Assembly: GCA_049965615.1 (NCBI GenBank)
Contig: JBMFWD010000036.1
Coordinates: forward strand, 1 to 33,831
DNA from: Acidobacterium sp049965615
Lineage (GTDB): Bacteria > Acidobacteriota > Terriglobia > Terriglobales > Acidobacteriaceae
Length of the DNA stretch: 33,831 nucleotides
Direction: 5' to 3'
The position numbers were made by a program, and so were the translations under genes. A model generated the notes under the pieces. It had not been told where the DNA came from. It did not search any database and worked only from the letters and a program-made list of their open reading frames with translations. Positions 1-6,794 of the stretch are shown piece after piece. How positions within the stretch are numbered: the first letter of the stretch is position 1; every line of letters begins with the position of its first letter.

Positions 1-28
1 ACAAAAAACTTCCTCATAAGGAAAAAGT

Positions 29-70
29 GTCAGAGATGTCCCCGGTCTAAAACGTCAGACTTGTCCCCGG
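29..70. repeat. Two 17-bp direct repeats, possible end of a mobile element
   Basis: The motif GTCAGAnnTGTCCCCGG occurs at 29-45 and again at 54-70 with only the two central bases changed, a spacing of 25 bp. Closely spaced direct repeats of this kind are typical of transposase-binding sites near the ends of some insertion sequences (for example IS21-like elements). No transposase gene is in the window on this side, so the assignment to an insertion-sequence end is an inference. Confidence 0.35.
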
Positions 71-113
71 CCGTTCATTTGGGGTACGGACCGGGCAGAT
101 GCTTGACAAACCA

Positions 114-146
114 ATGGACAACTGAGGACTGGGCACTGGCGACTCA
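114..146. repeat. Degenerate heptamer repeat array (ACTG core)
   Basis: The core ACTG or a one-base variant recurs with an exact 7-bp period at 121, 128, 135 and 142, and the unit before it (114) starts ATGG. The three bases between cores vary. The array lies in the non-coding leader of the DUF2393-like gene. Similar arrays occur near 2579, 19776 and 19860. Confidence 0.55.
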
Positions 147-221
147 CCCAAAATGGAATGGCGGCGAAGCCGCGAACGCTCGTGCGGCCAGCACCCCCAC
201 CGCTAGGATAGAATTCCCTCG

Positions 222-746
222 ATGACCGACTCCAGCCAGCATCCCGGCATGTTCTCCGCTCCGCCCCAGGAAAAACCCTCCCGCCTGCCTTGGATCATCG
301 CCAGCGGCGCCGTCCTCGTCATCATCGGAGCACTCATCCTCTTCAGCTACACCCAGAAGTCGGCCATCCCCGGAGCCAACGCCCCGCTCTCGCCCTACGC
401 CGCCAATCTTTCCATCTCCGGCATTCAAATGGCCCAGGCCAGCACCATGGTCGGAGCTCAGTCCACCTACATCGACGGCACCATCACCAACAAGGGAACC
501 AAAATAGTTACCGGAGTCACCATCCAGGCCGTCTTCAACGACTTCAACAACCAGCCCGCCCAGGTCACCAACCTCGACCTCCAGCGCATCCGCACCCGCG
601 TCCCCTACGTCGATACGGAACCTCTCAGCACGGCCCCCATTCCGCCCGGCCAGAGCGCGCCATTTCGCCTCATCCTCGATCACGTCACCGATAGCTGGAA
701 CCGGAATCCCCCCACCCTCCGCATCGTCCAGGTCAACTTCCAGTAG
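222..746 (+). CDS. Membrane-anchored DUF2393/FxLYD-like protein
   Basis: This 174-residue protein has a short Pro-rich cytoplasmic N-terminus, one hydrophobic helix at about residues 24-42 (IIASGAVLVIIGALILFSY), and a C-terminal domain of about 125 residues that should lie outside the membrane. That domain has the alternating beta pattern, with a central 'I.GTITNKGTK.VTGVTIQA.F.D' stretch, of the FxLYD/DUF2393 Ig-like family seen in many acidobacterial envelope proteins. The family has no enzymatic role I can name. The start at 222 leaves the transmembrane helix intact. The gene stands alone. A small hairpin (751-768) follows the stop but lacks a T-run. Family assignment is by pattern, and the function is unknown. 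Confidence 0.6.
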   Translation: MTDSSQHPGMFSAPPQEKPSRLPWIIASGAVLVIIGALILFSYTQKSAIPGANAPLSPYAANLSISGIQMAQASTMVGAQSTYIDGTITNKGTKIVTGVTIQAVFNDFNNQPAQVTNLDLQRIRTRVPYVDTEPLSTAPIPPGQSAPFRLILDHVTDSWNRNPPTLRIVQVNFQ

Positions 747-1023
747 TCCTGCCGGAAAGCTCTCCGGCCTCCGTAACCACTTCATTCTGGCCGTACATAA
801 CTCTTTCATAATCAAGAGAGTACGCAAGTAACAAGAAAAACTTACTCGGCCATGACCCAAAACTGCTCACTGCCTCCCGCTTCCACCCGGTAGAATCTGC
901 CCACCCTCGAATTTCCCATCCCGCTATCTCGTTGAAAAATAGAGAAACCGCTTTTCATGTCAAGCCGCTGTGAGTTTGGCATCCCGAATGCTTCAGGAAT
1001 CGGCGTAAAGCAGTAACCAAGTT
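747..1023. other. Non-coding stretch, mixed composition
   Basis: This stretch follows the DUF2393-like gene and has lower GC than its surroundings. The open frames in it lack ribosome-binding sites and acidobacterial codon use. I see only a weak hairpin at 751-768 (GCCGGA/TCCGGC) and no convincing gene. It could contain the promoter of the structured RNA proposed at 1024-1190. Confidence 0.4.
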
Positions 1024-1190
1024 TTGCGGATGGAAGACGCTGTTCTCCCAACAGTGTCCCAACGGCAGGCGCGGCGCAGCCCTCCCCCCAAGTTTCACAG
1101 CGCCGCAGCCCTACCGTTCCGCACACAAGCTCTCACACAACGAGAGAACCAAGGCAGATTGGCCCCTCCCCCCGAGGGGCCCCTTTTTTG
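1024..1190 (+). ncRNA. Candidate structured small RNA ending in a terminator
   Basis: Several helices can be drawn. An 8-bp hairpin pairs 1037-1044 with 1050-1057 around the loop CTCCC. A 7-bp GC-only helix pairs 1071-1077 with 1100-1106. An outer helix pairs ACGG 1062-1065 with CCGT 1114-1117, and a closing helix pairs GCGGA 1026-1030 with TCCGC 1118-1122. The stretch ends in a textbook intrinsic terminator (1161-1189). No protein gene upstream would obviously need that terminator, because the nearest one ends more than 400 bp away. I do not recognise it as SRP, RNase P, tmRNA or 6S RNA. An acidobacterial family such as Acido-1 is a possibility I cannot test. It could also be only a long untranslated tail. 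Confidence 0.35.
1161..1189 (+). terminator. Intrinsic terminator
   Basis: GGCCCCT (1161-1167) pairs perfectly with AGGGGCC (1175-1181) around a 7-nt loop, and a run of six T (1184-1189) follows. It lies 24 bp before the DinB-like start, so it ends transcription arriving from upstream. Confidence 0.75.
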
Positions 1191-1212
1191 CTCGCATCAG
1201 CTATAAAAAGGC

Positions 1213-1710
1213 ATGAGCCATCCCAGCCTCAACGCCTCCGAACTCATCGCCTGGAACAACTCCATCACCCGCAAATGGCGCGACTTCCTCGCCACCGAAC
1301 CCAAAGTCCTCGACCTGCCCTGTGACATCTTCGCCGCCGGAACCGTCCGCGGACTCCTTCGCCACATCGTCGCCACCGAAGTCCGCTACGCCGACCTTCT
1401 CGCAGCCTACCCGCCCGGCGACTACGCCAACCTGCCCGCAGCCAGCGTCGAAGAGCTCTTCGAGCCGCACGACCGCGCCCTGCGCATCTTCGATGCCCTG
1501 CTCAAAACCACCGGCTACGATTGGGATATCAAGATCGAATTCCAGACCCTCACCCTGGGCCCACGCCGCGCACCGCGCCGCGCCATCCTCTTCCACGCCA
1601 TGCTCCACGGCATCCGCCACTATGCGCAGCTATCCACCGTCGTCCGCAACGCAGGCTACACACCCAGTCTCGTGCAGGACTATCTCCCCATGGACTCCGA
1701 ACCCGCCTGA
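1213..1710 (+). CDS. DinB-fold (DinB/DUF664-like) protein
   Basis: This 165-residue protein has the helical pattern and length of the DinB/YfiT metal-binding four-helix-bundle family. A 'LLRHIVATEVRYADLL' helix carries one candidate metal-binding His, and a later 'FHAMLHGIRHYAQL' helix carries the HxxxHxxxxH cluster that supplies the other ligands. Family members are thiol-dependent transferases or damage-inducible proteins of unclear role; the substrate cannot be told here. The start at 1213 follows the terminator at 1161-1189 closely, and I see no strong Shine-Dalgarno. The gene converges on the rhomboid-like gene with only 10 bp between the stops. Confidence 0.75.
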   Translation: MSHPSLNASELIAWNNSITRKWRDFLATEPKVLDLPCDIFAAGTVRGLLRHIVATEVRYADLLAAYPPGDYANLPAASVEELFEPHDRALRIFDALLKTTGYDWDIKIEFQTLTLGPRRAPRRAILFHAMLHGIRHYAQLSTVVRNAGYTPSLVQDYLPMDSEPA

Positions 1711-1720
1711 AGCGGCTCGA

Positions 1721-2527
1721 TCAGTTCCACCTGCTCCGGTCGTTCGCATCCTTGTCCGGGTCGATGTACTTCCCCTCATCGTCGAAGTGCACGTCCCGGT
1801 TCTGCTTCTTCATGTACACCTGGAACTTCCGCGCCGCCCGCTTCCGCTTCCACCGGTAGTACTGGTTCCGCCAGTCAAAATACTGCGCGCTCCCCGCCGT
1901 CGAAAGCCCACGCCGTGGCGCAAACTTCACAAACAGGTACCCAAACAACGCCCCCCCCAACTGCGAAAACGCAAACATCCGCTGAGCGGAAAACAGCATC
2001 GCGAACGCAATCAGCATGTACACCGCCACCAGGTACTTCGCCTTGATCATCATCGGCAGCGGAAACATCATGAACTCCAGGTCCGCGTACAGCACCCCGA
2101 ACGCCATCAGCAGCCCAAAGATCGCACCCCAGCACCCGGTGATCGGCACTCCCGTAATGTTGGTCGACTCCGCCAGCACCACGGCTGCCATGCCCGACCC
2201 CAGCGCCGACACGGCAAAGATCTCCAGCAGCCAGCGCGAACCATGGTTCCCCTCGAGAAAGCTCCCCAGGAACCAAAGCGACAGCAGCTCAAACGCCGTA
2301 TTCAAAATCCCTTGATGCACAAACGGATACGTCGCAATCTGCCATATCGCCCCATGCACAAACGAATACGGCGTCAGCGCCAGCATGGTGTAAAACATCG
2401 AGTAGCCCTGCGCTGAAGCCAGCCCCATCAGCAGCAGAAAAAAATAGGCACCCAGATTCCACAACACCAGGCTGCGCGTAAACCCGCTGAAATTCCCGAA
2501 ATTCAAAACCCCGCCATACCGTGGCAT
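1721..2527 (-). CDS. Rhomboid-family membrane protein, predicted catalytically dead
   Basis: The 268-residue protein has about six hydrophobic segments and clear rhomboid landmarks: 'FVHQGILN..FELLSLWFLG' (residues 69-88), 'GCWGAIFGLL' (131-140) and 'FSQLGGALFGYLF' (187-199). In active rhomboids the second is GxSG with the nucleophile Ser and the third carries the catalytic His. Here those positions are Trp133 and Gln189. The oxyanion residues that are His and Asn in GlpG align with Asn76 and Glu80. It is therefore most likely an inactive rhomboid that binds or routes membrane proteins. A charged cytoplasmic tail (about 204-268) is rich in Arg, Lys and Asp. It is downstream of, and in the same direction as, the M28 peptidase gene (81 bp apart) and may be co-transcribed. 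Confidence 0.75.
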   Translation of the reverse strand: MPRYGGVLNFGNFSGFTRSLVLWNLGAYFFLLLMGLASAQGYSMFYTMLALTPYSFVHGAIWQIATYPFVHQGILNTAFELLSLWFLGSFLEGNHGSRWLLEIFAVSALGSGMAAVVLAESTNITGVPITGCWGAIFGLLMAFGVLYADLEFMMFPLPMMIKAKYLVAVYMLIAFAMLFSAQRMFAFSQLGGALFGYLFVKFAPRRGLSTAGSAQYFDWRNQYYRWKRKRAARKFQVYMKKQNRDVHFDDEGKYIDPDKDANDRSRWN

Positions 2528-2578
2528 ATCCCGATTCTCTCAAATCTCTACGGAATCATCCCAATAAAGCCTCACACC

Positions 2579-2610
2579 ACTGACAACTGGGAACTGACAA
2601 CCGGCAACTA
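2579..2610. repeat. Degenerate heptamer repeat array (ACTG core)
   Basis: Cores ACTG, ACTG, ACTG, ACCG and ACTA lie at 2579, 2586, 2593, 2600 and 2607, an exact 7-bp period with variable bases between. The array runs up to the stop codon of the M28 peptidase gene and fills much of the space before the rhomboid-like gene. Confidence 0.6.
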
Positions 2611-4113
2611 TCTCGTCGGCATCGGAACCACAGCCGTACTCCGCTGCCCATGCGCTCCGACCGCCTCCACGCCAAAGATCACATTGTCCTTCGACACAGG
2701 CACCGTCACCACGTAGCTCCCGTCCGCATTCTTCTGGTAAGCCCCGTCATGCACATGCGCCAGTTGCGCCGCGTTAATCTGCCGCGTCCAGTCCGGAGCA
2801 GCCGTAGGCCGCCAAACCACGATGTAGTGCGTATCCTTCGGCGCACCCGGCCCATCCTTCCACTCCAGCTCCGAGTTGTTATCCAGCTTGCTCACCACAA
2901 CCTTCACGTCTACCGGCGGCGGCGGAGCGGTCGCCAGCGACGCCATCGTGGTTCCGTTGATCCGCGCCACCTTCGCCACATAGTGGAAATCCACAAACTG
3001 CGGCAAATCCCCGTACTGCACCCCGTTCACCATCCGCACGTTCTGGTGCTGGTGATGAAAATTCTCCCGCCACTCCGTAAACCGGATCGCCGGAAATCCC
3101 TCCTGGTTGAACGAGTAGTGGTCACCGCCCCGCAAAAACCGGTCCAGCCGGAACTCCAGCACCGGGCGTACAAATCCATCCGGCCCATATGCCTTCGCGT
3201 AGCTCCGCGCCACCTCCGTCACCGCCCGCGCCTCTTCCCGCGATGGCGAATCGCTCGCATAACCCAGCATGAGCAGCTCACGCACCTGCTGCGGCGTTGC
3301 ATTTGCCGGAACCGGCTCCGAGAACACCCGCACCACCTTGTGGTCCTGCAGCGTCTCGCCCGGCGTCGTATCGCCGCCCACAATGTCGTTGTTCAGTACA
3401 GCCTCAATATCCCAGCCCTGCTGCTTCGCAACCTCGGCCAGGTGCTTGCTCCCGAACAGGCCCTGCTCCTCGCCATCCTCGGCCACGAACACCAGCGTCG
3501 CTGGAAACTTCAGCTTCGAAAGCACTCGGGCGCATTCCAGGCTCACTGCCGTGCCGCTGCCATCGTCATTTGCCCCTGGAGCAGCCCCATGCGAGTCAAA
3601 ATTGTCGCTATCCCGTGAATCCAGATGCCCGGATACCAGGATCACCCGGTTCGCCTGCGCCGGGTCCGTGCCCTTCAAGATCGCGTAAGTGTCTGTAATC
3701 ACAGTGGGGCCTGGAATTCGCTTCAGATATCCCGTCTTCCCCGGCATCTGCGTATAACTGGCATGCTTCACCTCCAGGCATCCCCCGCAGGCCTTCGAAT
3801 ACGCCTCAAACTGCGCCGTCACCCACGCAATGGCCGGCTTGATGCCCTGCCCCGGCGGCAAATCCGTATCGTCCATCGAAAGCGTGCTCCGCGTGTGGAA
3901 CGACACCAGTTTCTCAATCGTCGCGTGAATCCGCTTTACTGAGACCTGCTGCATCGCATGCACAATCGCCGGATCAACCGGCATCGGCTGCACCGGCTCA
4001 CCCACCGAGTACAAATCCCGCTGCTGCGCCGTCACCGGCAGAACACTCGCTGTTACCGCAATCACCACCGCCGGCATCAGGCATCGGCGCAACCAGATCA
4101 ACCGCAATTTCAT
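2608..4113 (-). CDS. Secreted M28-family zinc aminopeptidase
   Basis: This 501-residue protein starts with a signal peptide (about 1-29, ending VTAQ) and should act outside the cytoplasm. The peptidase core shows the two-zinc M28 ligand set: His163 in SGHLDS, Asp183 in GANDDGSG, Glu215-Glu216 in AEDGEEQG (general base plus zinc ligand), Asp243 in NNDIVGG, and the His cluster near 353-356 in NFHHQHQ. A C-terminal domain of about 110 residues, starting near 385 after a Pro run (APPPPVDV), looks like a fibronectin-III-type beta domain. The family removes N-terminal residues from peptides; the exact specificity is not readable. The start is supported by a GGAGGA ribosome-binding site. It is divergent from the LysW-like gene and upstream of the rhomboid-like gene. 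Confidence 0.9.
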   Translation of the reverse strand: MKLRLIWLRRCLMPAVVIAVTASVLPVTAQQRDLYSVGEPVQPMPVDPAIVHAMQQVSVKRIHATIEKLVSFHTRSTLSMDDTDLPPGQGIKPAIAWVTAQFEAYSKACGGCLEVKHASYTQMPGKTGYLKRIPGPTVITDTYAILKGTDPAQANRVILVSGHLDSRDSDNFDSHGAAPGANDDGSGTAVSLECARVLSKLKFPATLVFVAEDGEEQGLFGSKHLAEVAKQQGWDIEAVLNNDIVGGDTTPGETLQDHKVVRVFSEPVPANATPQQVRELLMLGYASDSPSREEARAVTEVARSYAKAYGPDGFVRPVLEFRLDRFLRGGDHYSFNQEGFPAIRFTEWRENFHHQHQNVRMVNGVQYGDLPQFVDFHYVAKVARINGTTMASLATAPPPPVDVKVVVSKLDNNSELEWKDGPGAPKDTHYIVVWRPTAAPDWTRQINAAQLAHVHDGAYQKNADGSYVVTVPVSKDNVIFGVEAVGAHGQRSTAVVPMPTR

Positions 4114-4239
4114 CTTTAAGTCTCCTCCGCTTTTCCTCCTCTTGACGGAATGGCGGCTTTTTTCAAAACTAGCGTAGTTGTACCAGCAATTCGCAGGCGA
4201 TCATACACCCGAAGTAATCTGTATTCGCAGGAGGAACTC

Positions 4240-4434
4240 ATGCCGATCTGCCCAGAATGTGACACCCCCCTCGACTTCGACGAAGATGAAGTAGACGAAG
4301 GCGACACCGTAATCTGCGACGAGTGCGGCACCGAGTACGAAATCGTCGCAGTAGACCCCATTGAACTGGCCCGCATCGAAGAAGACTACGACGATGATGA
4401 TCGTGGTTATGACGATGACGAGGAGGAGGAATAA
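4240..4434 (+). CDS. LysW-like zinc-ribbon acidic protein
   Basis: This 64-residue protein has the LysW architecture: CPEC (Cys4, Cys7) and CDEC (Cys26, Cys29) form a zinc ribbon, followed by 'EIVAVDPIELA', which matches the LysW core. In the lysine or arginine carrier proteins the chain ends in EDWGE and its last Glu carries the substrate. Here that tail is replaced by a run of Asp and Glu ending EEEE. The start at 4240 is chosen because AGGAGG at 4229-4234 lies 5 bp before it; a longer frame from 4150 has no such site. None of the partner genes of the LysW pathway (LysX, LysZ, LysY, LysJ, LysK) is nearby, so an amino-group carrier role is uncertain. The stop overlaps the next start in TAATG. 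Confidence 0.75.
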   Translation: MPICPECDTPLDFDEDEVDEGDTVICDECGTEYEIVAVDPIELARIEEDYDDDDRGYDDDEEEE

Positions 4435-4772
4435 TGCGCCGTACACGCAGCACTCTGCTCTGCCTGGCTCTGCTCGTTCTGGTTCTGCCCTTTGCCGTAG
4501 CCCAGACCGGAAAAACGCGCACCATTGAGGGCACCGTGCTCGGGCCAAACGATCAAGCTCTTTCAGGAGCCATCGTTTACCTCAAGAACACGCAGTCCAA
4601 AGACATCCTCACCTACATCACCCAGGACAACGGCAAATACCTCTTCGGCTACACGCCTGCCAATGTCGACATGCAGCTATGGGCCGTATACAAGGGCAAG
4701 AAGAGCTCTACCACCACCATCAGCAGCTTCGTCGCGCGCTCCAAAGTCACGGTGGATCTGCACGTCAAGTAA
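4434..4772 (+). CDS. Small secreted carboxypeptidase-regulatory-like protein
   Basis: This 112-residue protein has a signal peptide (about 1-23, ending AVAQ). The rest is a beta-sandwich of the carboxypeptidase regulatory-like type: 'IEGTVLGPNDQALSGAIVYL', then 'TQDNGKYLF' and a C-terminal 'KVTVDLHVK' strand. Such domains are common in Bacteroidota and Acidobacteriota envelope proteins, usually as modules of larger ones; here one stands alone. It starts on the last base of the LysW-like stop codon (TAATG), so the two are almost certainly translationally coupled. Why a cytoplasmic zinc-ribbon protein should be coupled to an exported one is unknown. Confidence 0.7.
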   Translation: MRRTRSTLLCLALLVLVLPFAVAQTGKTRTIEGTVLGPNDQALSGAIVYLKNTQSKDILTYITQDNGKYLFGYTPANVDMQLWAVYKGKKSSTTTISSFVARSKVTVDLHVK

Positions 4773-4802
4773 GCCGTAAACCGCTCGACAGTTTTGAATC
4801 CA

Positions 4803-4836
4803 GGGCCGTACCGCACTCCGCTGCGCGCGGCCCGTT
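4803..4836. terminator. Possible two-way terminator hairpin
   Basis: GGGCCG (4803-4808) pairs with CGGCCC (4828-4833), followed by GTTT. It lies between two convergent genes ending at 4772 and 4837. The T-run is short, so it is only a weak candidate. Confidence 0.35.
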
Positions 4837-5361
4837 TCACTTCCAGTTCTTCTGCTCTTCCAGGTAGAACTTCGTGTAGTCCAGATAATTCCGCGCGTAC
4901 ATCAAAATCTGCTCGCGATCCGCATCTCCCAACTCACGCCGCACCTTGCCCGGCAGTCCCGCCACCAGCGACCGCGGCGGAATCACCACACCCTCAGGAA
5001 TCAGCGCGCCCGCCGCAATGATGCTGCCCTCGCCAATCCGCGCCCCGTTCAAAATCGTCGCGTTCATCCCGATCAGGCACGCATCCTCCACCACGCACCC
5101 ATGCACCGTCGCGTTGTGCCCAATCGTCACCCAGTCGCCCACTTGCACCGGATGCTTGTACCGCATCCCATGCAGCACCGCGCAGTCCTGCACATTGCTG
5201 TTGCTGCCGATGCGGATCGAATGCACGTCCCCGCGCACCACCGCATTCATCCAGAGGCTCGAGTTCTCCCCCAGCACCACATCGCCAATCACCTGCGCCG
5301 AAACATCGACGTAGCAACTCTCCGGAATCACGGGCACATGCCCCTGGTACGAGCGAATCAT
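4837..5361 (-). CDS. Gamma-class carbonic anhydrase / hexapeptide-repeat protein
   Basis: This 174-residue protein is built of left-handed beta-helix hexapeptide repeats (for example VIGDVVLGENSSLW and RIGEGSIIAAGALI). It carries the three histidines that bind the metal in gamma carbonic anhydrases: His64 (DCAVLHG), His82 (IGHNATVH) and His87. The C-terminal helix packs against the helix, as usual. Members of this YrdA/PaaY/CaiE-like group interconvert CO2 and bicarbonate or have related roles; several have little measured activity, so the exact reaction is uncertain. Length is normal for the group. It stands alone, convergent with the small secreted protein. Confidence 0.85.
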   Translation of the reverse strand: MIRSYQGHVPVIPESCYVDVSAQVIGDVVLGENSSLWMNAVVRGDVHSIRIGSNSNVQDCAVLHGMRYKHPVQVGDWVTIGHNATVHGCVVEDACLIGMNATILNGARIGEGSIIAAGALIPEGVVIPPRSLVAGLPGKVRRELGDADREQILMYARNYLDYTKFYLEEQKNWK

Positions 5362-5665
5362 GTCCCTAGTCTAGCTCCGGACGCCACTTCCGTCCGATAT
5401 CGAGATGCGGTGCCATTTATCCCGGAGGCCCACCCGGGATGGGAAGTCGCCGCATGGCTCCCACGCTCCTGACACATCATGAACAAAGCGTCCGGGTCGC
5501 CCCACCCTCGCAAAGCTGGGGTGGGTGGGTTGGCGCGCCAGGCTGCACCATGTCCCGCAGGAACGTGGGAACACGGGTGCCCCATACATTCGCGCGTTCT
5601 TTGCGCGAATGTATGGGCCGTAGCGGCCAAATGCCGCCCTGAAGTGATTTATCCTCAACATAACT
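5362..5665. other. Repeat-rich intergenic region upstream of pheS
   Basis: The 304 bp hold no gene I can support. They contain two inverted-repeat pieces: a short C-rich/G-rich one around 5500-5530 and the strong palindromic element at 5575-5617. The immediate leader of pheS (5640-5665) shows no clear Shine-Dalgarno. Confidence 0.5.
5575..5617. repeat. Palindromic intergenic repeat, copy A
   Basis: A 15-bp perfect inverted repeat (5581-5595 with 5603-5617, 7-nt loop) follows the tag GGGTG. A related element at 15971-16010 shares the tag, the CCCCAT start, a CGCG-rich stem middle and the loop length. This marks a dispersed palindromic repeat family (REP-like). Confidence 0.7.
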
Positions 5666-6775
5666 ATGTCCGACCAACCCATTCCAACCCTCGCCGGATG
5701 GACCGAGGCCGAGCTTGACGCCGCCTTCGCCGCTCTCGCCCGCGAGGTCGAAGACTCCGTCCGCGCCGTAGACGCCGCCTCCGCCGAATCCGTCGAAGCC
5801 TTCCGCCTGCACTGGCTGGGCCGCAAGCAGGGCCGCCTCAAGGCCATCAGCGACGCATGGCTCAAGGCCGCCCCCGTCGAAGCCAAGAAGCTCCTCGGCC
5901 AGCGCTTCAACACGCTCAAGGCCCAGGTCGAAACCGCCCTCGACGCCGCCAGCACCGCATCCCACACCTCCGCGCTCGATGCCGAAGCCATCGACATCAC
6001 CCTCCCCGGCCGCACCCGTCGCCTCGGCTCCGAGCATCCGCTCATCAAGACGATGAACGAGATCATCGCCATCTTCCAGCGCATGGGCTACTCCGTCGGC
6101 GTCGGCCCCGAGGTCGAAACCGACTTCTACAACTTCGAGTCGCTCAACTTCCCGCCCAACCACCCCGCACGCGACACCCAGGACACCCTCGTCGTCGCCA
6201 ATCAAGACCGCAAGCCCCTCCGCGACCGCCTCCTCATGCGCACCCACACCTCGCCCGTGCAAATCCGCACCATGGAGCAGCAACCGCCGCCCATCCGCAT
6301 CGTCATCCCCGGCAAGGTGCACCGCAACGACGCCGCCGATGCCACTCACTCGCCCATCTTCCACCAGATAGAAGGCCTCTGCGTCGATACCAACATCACC
6401 TTCTCTGACCTCAAGGGCACGCTCGACCACGCCATGAAGGAGCTCTTCGGCTCCAGCGTCAAAACGCGCTTCTTCCCGTCGTTCTTTCCCTTCACCGAGC
6501 CCAGCGCCGACGTCCAGATCAGCTGCCCCTTCTGCGGCGGCAAGGGCTGCCGCAAGTGCAAGCACTCCGGCTGGATCGAGCTCCTCGGCTGCGGCATGGT
6601 CGACCCTGCCGTCTTCGGCTTCGCCCAGCAAAAGCAGCCCGCCTACGACCCCGAAAAGATCAGCGGCTTCGCCTTCGGCATGGGCGTCGACCGCATCGCC
6701 ATGATGAAGTACGGCATCACCGACATCAGCCTCCTCTACTCCGGCGACCAGCGCTTCCTCCAGCAGTTCGCATGA
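5666..6775 (+). CDS. pheS: Phenylalanine--tRNA ligase alpha subunit
   Basis: PheS carries the class II catalytic core of the (alpha beta)2 enzyme that charges tRNA-Phe. The 369 residues include an N-terminal coiled-coil tRNA-contact region (about 1-95), the motif 1 region (SEHPLIKTMNEI), motif 2 (RTHTSPVQIRTME, then KVHRNDAADATHSPIFHQIEG) and motif 3 near the end (GFAFGMGVDRIAMMKYGI). An insert with four cysteines (Cys287, Cys290, Cys295, Cys298) precedes 'GWIELLGCGMVDPAVF', as in many bacterial PheS. The stop TGA overlaps an ATG (ATGA), but that ATG is not the pheT start; see the 6772 mini-ORF. The gene is cotranscribed with pheT and the pair ends at the terminator at 8911. Confidence 0.97.
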   Translation: MSDQPIPTLAGWTEAELDAAFAALAREVEDSVRAVDAASAESVEAFRLHWLGRKQGRLKAISDAWLKAAPVEAKKLLGQRFNTLKAQVETALDAASTASHTSALDAEAIDITLPGRTRRLGSEHPLIKTMNEIIAIFQRMGYSVGVGPEVETDFYNFESLNFPPNHPARDTQDTLVVANQDRKPLRDRLLMRTHTSPVQIRTMEQQPPPIRIVIPGKVHRNDAADATHSPIFHQIEGLCVDTNITFSDLKGTLDHAMKELFGSSVKTRFFPSFFPFTEPSADVQISCPFCGGKGCRKCKHSGWIELLGCGMVDPAVFGFAQQKQPAYDPEKISGFAFGMGVDRIAMMKYGITDISLLYSGDQRFLQQFA

Positions 6776-6794
6776 AAGATCAGTTCGCATGAAA
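6764..6794. repeat. Tandem duplication at the pheS-pheT junction
   Basis: CAGTTCGCATGAAA occurs at 6764-6777 and again at 6781-6794, a 17-bp period. Each copy contains an ATGA. The first holds the pheS stop, the second the pheT start. The simplest reading is a slip duplication of an original ATGA overlap. Confidence 0.85.
6772..6792 (+). CDS. Six-codon bridging mini-ORF between pheS and pheT
   Basis: Reading from the ATG that overlaps the pheS stop gives Met-Lys-Asp-Gln-Phe-Ala and then TGA at 6790-6792, which itself overlaps the pheT ATG at 6789. Both joints are ATGA. The mini-ORF could therefore pass ribosomes from pheS to pheT by stop-and-restart. It was created by the 17-bp duplication. 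Whether it is translated cannot be told from sequence; it is not likely to make a functional peptide. Confidence 0.4.
   Translation: MKDQFA

Noticed and set aside
4150..4239. Longer N-terminus for the LysW-like protein
   Set aside because: The family starts at the residues before CPEC, and AGGAGG is placed correctly only for the ATG at 4240.
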